Shown: piece after piece, positions 59,370 through 64,000 of the stretch
Position numbering within the stretch: the stretch's first letter is position 1
How the letters are laid out: each line of letters begins with the position of its first letter
NCBI GenBank assembly: GCA_963978895.1
Contig: OZ022242.1
Coordinates: forward strand, 6,910,299 to 6,974,298
Direction: 5' to 3'
Origin: Erpobdella octoculata
Lineage: Eukaryota > Annelida > Clitellata > Hirudinida > Erpobdellidae
DNA: 64,000 nt
Notes under the pieces: generated by a model
What the model was told of the DNA's origin: nothing
The model's input: the letters and a program-made list of their open reading frames with translations, nothing else
Databases searched by the model: none
Program-made: the position numbers and the translations under genes

Positions 59370-62070
59370 GATGCAACTATAACGTTGATTTCATCTAATT
59401 GGAGATAATTACAGGGAGAAGAACATAGATTATTGATGGGACCAGGGACGATGACGGACCACGAAAGTTCCAGCAATAAACAAACACAGCACTCGTGAGA
59501 CGATGTAATGAGCAGCTTCTTTCGTAGACGAACGTCGATAAATCAAATATGGCCGTCTAAACTCTAAACTCAATCAACACATATCTCTGATGACTTGTCG
59601 CCACCTCGTGCCTATGAACTTACAACACGCTGGCGAATTAGCTAAAGGCAGCGAGGCTATGCCGTTAGTCTTATCTGCAAATTGCCTGCCAACATTGTAA
59701 AATGGCCGCTGGTCTGTTCAGTAAGTGGCACTCGAAAATGAATTTACTTATAACTTTTTTTTAACTTTAAAGGCATGATCAGTTCCACAAAAACAAATAT
59801 ATCTGTGCTGTAAACCCACAAATTATAGGAGACTAGTAATATTTCCAATCATAATTATATTTTAATAGGGGAGACTACCGATACTGGTAATTGTTATCAT
59901 TAATCTCTCCTTCCAGTTCCAGATCTGTTGAAATGAAGTTATCATAGAAAAAACAGATATTTCTGATAATTAGCACCACAGTTTGAAAATGTATATATTT
60001 TTAATACTTGTTTGTTGTACGAGACACTCCATTCATCGTTGCATTGCTTTAAAATGTAGTTTATGCTAATGAGCAATTTAAGAATAAAAATTGATAAACA
60101 AATAAAGAAGAAAAGAAGCTTCATTGCAGGGGTGAGAACATTGATGAAACCAAATAGTTAATAAGGAAGTATTTTAAATGCGGAAGCACAAACTAATAGA
60201 CAAACTTTAAATGATGCAATAATGGTTTTAAATTAAATTTAGCAGTATATCGCACTACAGAACATAACATAAAATTCATTATAATAACATAGTTTCCCAT
60301 AAATAAAGTCATGCTCTTAAGGGGGGGGATATGGTGACGATGTGTGAAGAAAACGGGACATTTGAAAAATGTAACGCCACGTTAATGAATGCTATGATTA
60401 TTTCTTAAACACGTCAAATAATATTCTAATCAATTGATTAGTTTGTGTAAAATAATTTGCTATTAATAAAAAAAACCTATTCAAGTGTTTAAAATCTTCG
60501 TAGAGTGTATTGTTTGACAAAGGGTTAGAGAATTGTGACGTCGTGTTTGAGGGGACGACTTGTGATGATGGGATAGGTAACAATAACCGGTTGAAACTCG
60601 TGACGACATTAAAGGATTTTCGTCTTTGAACTTCAATTTTAGACTTTTAAATATTAAAAATTAGTAGCTAAGGCTTGATAAATCTTTTTCAAATTTTGTG
60701 ATTTGAACCAGCTGTTACCGTAGTATTATCTAGACAGACAATTCCAGTCATCCACCACCATAGAACAGTTCACAAACAACTTGATGTCTTCCAGAGCTCA
60801 GCTTCTGATTTGATGGCCGCTCTTGTGTCAAGTTCTTTTAACCATTTTTAGGCTTTAATTAATCAAATCTCCCCTATTGACTCCTATTTATCAATTTCTC
60901 TCAACTTGAAAATTCTTTGAACTTTTTCCAAAATTATTTTATTATTATTTTTTAATATCAAAGGTTTATAGAACCTCATTAATAGGATTTGTTTTTGGCT
61001 GATCATTATTCCCTTAACAGTTCGAGTTCCCTTAACCATGTTAGCTCGCTTTACTACTTAAACACGCTGTATTGAAGGAATACCAAAAATTACCACTATT
61101 GCAAACTTACTCGTAGATCTTCTTATATTTTAGATGCCTATAAAACAATTATACAATAACTCGAATTTTTTTATTAAAATTTTGTTAATAACTCGAAAAA
61201 AACTGCAAATACTAAATTAATCAGGGAAATTTAGCCTGTACGTTATAGCGATTTAGCCGGTTAACGACGACGACTACCTATTGTAACATAGTTTATGTGA
61301 ATAAAACAATCTTGCAACAAAAAACTCAAACTGGAATCTTATAATAACTAATCGTTTTTTTACTATAAACAACAAACTCTACAGCTAAAAGGTATTAAAC
61401 CTTAAGTAAAACTAGAAATTGAATTTAACAAAATCTATACACTAATCGGTATATATTGATATAGTAATTTCTTATGTATGTCTGTATGTATGTATGTATG
61501 TTAGAACTTCGCGTAACGGTGTTAAGTGGCGTTGCCGTCAGAAAAACAACGGTAAAATATATATATGTTGATATTTTTTTTATAAATTCTGACATTCTTG
61601 AAGCGTTATCACTCACAAGTGCATAACCTTAATAAACATAAATAATGTTTAAACCGATGGTTTCAGCAAGGTGTACATGGGCCTATATGGAGTGCATCGC
61701 ACATCAAACAAGCTCCCATCCTTTTCACTTCATTGTTTAGTTTCCAAGCCATCATCTCACAGCTTGTTATTCATCTCTGCGCTCCAGTACCCAGCGCGTG
61801 CTCAAGTTGTGTTCATGCATAATGCTGTTGCTGAATCAGTTTTAATGTAAAACGTTGGCTGTTTTTTTTTCTTAAAAAAACTTTAAAACCGTAAAATGCG
61901 ATAATATGGAATACGTTTTTTAAATATTAAATCGACAGTCACAGAATAAAAAAGTGACTTAAACAAATCTGGATCAGTTCGAAGCGTATATCTATCTACT
62001 CGCTTAAATATAAACTCGTTCGTTATTTAAATTTGGTGGAGATTTATTTCATAACTAACAACTATTCCAG
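59370..62070. other. AT-rich intergenic DNA
   Basis: No convincing gene or RNA is seen. Simple features: a G8 tract near 60321, a short (ATGT)n run at 61476-61500 and a C/G-containing stretch at 59400-59700. Several isolated short frames are not supported by family motifs. Confidence 0.5.
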
Positions 62071-62238
62071 ATGAATACATCCAAAAACTTGACATATCGC
62101 AGAGTTATTTTCTGTCTGCTCTGCTTTATTTCAATCAGTTTGTTTTTCTTCCTCAACTCCGCATGGCTCAAACCTCACCGACCAGTACAGGATCGTATTC
62201 CAATCATGGAGGCTCCAGGTCCTTATTTCTTTCGTTAG
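62071..62238 (+). CDS. possible first coding exon of a type II membrane protein
   Basis: ATG at 62071 directly follows a splice-acceptor-like ACTATTCCAG. The frame encodes MNTSKNLTYRRVIF, a 20-residue hydrophobic helix (CLLCFISISLFFFLNSAWL) and a basic/proline stem (KPHRPVQDRIPIMEAPG) before TAG at 62236-62238. A donor could lie at CAG|GTCCTT (62218). This cytoplasmic-short, single-anchor, luminal-stem layout is typical of Golgi glycosyltransferases and sulfotransferases, but no catalytic exon follows within the window. It may be a chance frame. Confidence 0.35.
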   Translation: MNTSKNLTYRRVIFCLLCFISISLFFFLNSAWLKPHRPVQDRIPIMEAPGPYFFR

Positions 62239-63084
62239 TGTTCTTTTAAAAAAAATTATTTTGAATTTATTTATTTACTGAACATATAAGTCACGTTGTT
62301 ATTAAACCAACAGCATGCTTAATGTGCAGAACTATTTATAGTTATGTATGATTTATATATTATTTATATTGACTATTTATATTTATTGTCCGCCTTTAAA
62401 TTGTTTACAAATAAAACAACATTTATCTGTTGTACAAATATGAGGCTATAGGATAATTAATTACATCTGGCTTGTTTTTCTGATTGGATGTTTTTTTTTG
62501 AATGCTTCCCATGCAATTTATCTAGTACTAGTAGAGCTGCTTTCTTCGACGTTAAATTCGAATGAAATTTCAGCACGTGTACACATTCACTCAACAAATT
62601 AAAATGAAACTCTAGCATAATTGCTGTTTTTATTTCATCCAAATTTATTTAGTAGTCTATTTGCACGACCAGATATACGCTTCGTATGTCTCTTCTAAGT
62701 ATAAAAGTAAATAAAATGCGGCTGACGTCTGCTGTCGCCTCAAAAAGGCTTGAGCGATAATTGAGTCAGAATTTTAGTAAATTTAATGCAAAGTTCGTCA
62801 CGCTCAAACATTGAGTTTATGAAAAAACAACATTTAAATGATTACGTGTTGGAAGGGAAACCGAGGATCTACATACTAATCTTACTGGCTATCCCTGAAT
62901 CAAAGTTTCCATAGGCGTCGCAATAGGGGAGACAGTGGGACATGTCTCCCAATTTTTGAGGTGGGGACAACGATGTATTTGTTTCTGTCTCCCCCACTTT
63001 TACGATGTCATGGTTTTTTACTTTAAGCCCCTCGCCCCTCGTAGCTGCGGGCCTGGATGAACTGAACAGTGGCTGGAACATGAG

Positions 63085-63909
63085 TTGCTGTTGAAGAAAT
63101 TATGAAGAGATTCTTGACTCTACGCAAAGACGATAGGTTCTATCGGCTTTGGCTTCGTACTCATGAAAAATGTGCTGAATACTAACTCAAGCAACCTTCA
63201 GCTCCACGTTCGAGAAAGCCGCCCAAGAAGATTCAGTAAACTGACACGCCGGCAGAACCTCATGAATTCACTCTTGAGAAACATTAAAAAAAATTTACTC
63301 TAAAGCCATCGACTTGGTGGTCTCTGAATTAAAGCACCGTTTTGATTACAGTGGATACAGTAGAGTGACGATCTTGGAAGATCTACTTCTAAACTCACTA
63401 GCTTCAGAAGAAGAAGCCGAGATCTCGCTTGGCAGCCTGATGGTGAAGCGTACCTTAAAGTCTATACAGAATTTAACAGACGTCATCTAGAATTAAAGCT
63501 GCGCATGGTAAGCGGAACAGAAGCTCTTCACAACTGCCGGAGCTTATAAAGCGTGGCTTCCGAAATTGCGAAGCTACCAGAACAAACTCTAGGACTTTTT
63601 GGAGAAGTCGATCGTCTTCTAAGAATTCTATTGGTAATATTAACTTCAAATGCCACCTCAGAGCGAAATTTTTCTACTTTGCGTCGCCTAAAGGCATGGC
63701 TGAGAACGACGATGACGCAAAACCCTTTGAATAATTGCGCGCTCTTGCATGTGCACCAGAAGACGATTGACATAGTCGATTTGGACTTACTTTACCACCA
63801 GTTTGTTTGTTTGAATATCAGCATGACACTTTTGGCAACTTTTGGTATTATTTTATTGAAGAAATGTACATTTTATTATTACAAGCAAGTTACAAAATTT
63901 AATATTTGA
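63085..63909 (+). pseudogene. decayed ZMYM1-like hAT transposase, C-terminal half
   Basis: Frame pieces run KRFLTLRKDDRFYRLWL..., then YSKAIDLVVSELKHRFDYSG and LEDLLLNSLASEEEAE (63295-63430), then a break, then the hAT dimerisation domain LTSNATSERNFSTLRRLKAW with LRTTMTQNPLNNCALLHVHQ (63640-63760). Stops and shifts occur near 63180, 63235 and 63490. The flanks look like element ends: AGGCGTCGCAATAGGGGAGAC near 62914 and, inverted, GTGGGGGACAACTTTC with GACGCGCCTG near 63940-63980. This is a dead autonomous-type hAT copy, possibly the source class for hAT MITEs in the window. Confidence 0.85.
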
Positions 63910-64000
63910 GATCACAATATCGAAAAAGTTCGTTCTAGAAAGTTGTCCCCCACTTTTCAAAACGACGCGACGCGCCTGAAAGTTTCACACAGACGACTTC

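Overview
The window is AT-rich nuclear DNA of an invertebrate animal. It holds spliced genes with many short exons, metazoan-type endocytic adaptors, and a dense, nested layer of transposons and microsatellites. The species cannot be fixed from the sequence. There is one assembly gap (500-699). No prokaryotic, organellar, rRNA or CRISPR features were seen.

Host genes. (1) 6962-13111, plus strand: a CIN85/CD2AP-type adaptor with three SH3 domains, a proline/lysine-rich linker and a C-terminal coiled coil. The visible exons plus a missing ATGG first exon give a clean 455-aa frame. (2) 15445-21011, minus strand: STAM, the ESCRT-0 subunit, in 16 exons (434 aa) with VHS, UIM, SH3 and coiled-coil core. 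It converges tail to tail with gene 1, so two SH3 adaptors of receptor down-regulation are neighbours. (3) 41012-51032, minus strand: a 28-exon gene (1213 aa) homologous to cytosolic leucyl-tRNA synthetase. It has an unrecognised ~210-aa N-terminal extension, lacks two conserved catalytic segments including KMSKS, has a changed HCTGMPI motif and stops early. It may be a pseudo-synthetase that keeps its editing domain. (4) 62071-62238, plus strand: a possible first coding exon of a type II membrane protein.

Mobile layer. 1-6700 holds Helitron ends, two clear 8-bp-TSD MITEs and a 1.25-kb TIR element with a perfect 35-bp TIR. 22680-24515 is a non-autonomous Helitron with an internal (ATGT)n array. 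25470-30391 is a (TACA)n microsatellite hosting a 5'-truncated and a near full-length, degenerate non-LTR retrotransposon of the restriction-like-endonuclease type, head to tail. 30910-33706 is a 2.8-kb TIR element with two subterminal minisatellites and a spliced DUF4806-like gene. 36800-39560 is a Helitron tangle with a nested Harbinger-like MITE. 52762-59361 is a 6.6-kb element with ~265-bp TIRs and an exact 8-bp TSD; it carries an SGNH-hydrolase exon and 16 copies of a 194-bp repeat. The right edge holds a decayed ZMYM1-like hAT transposase.

The best candidates for something undescribed are the 6.6-kb SGNH/satellite element and the LeuRS-derived gene with its novel N-terminus and missing catalytic motifs.
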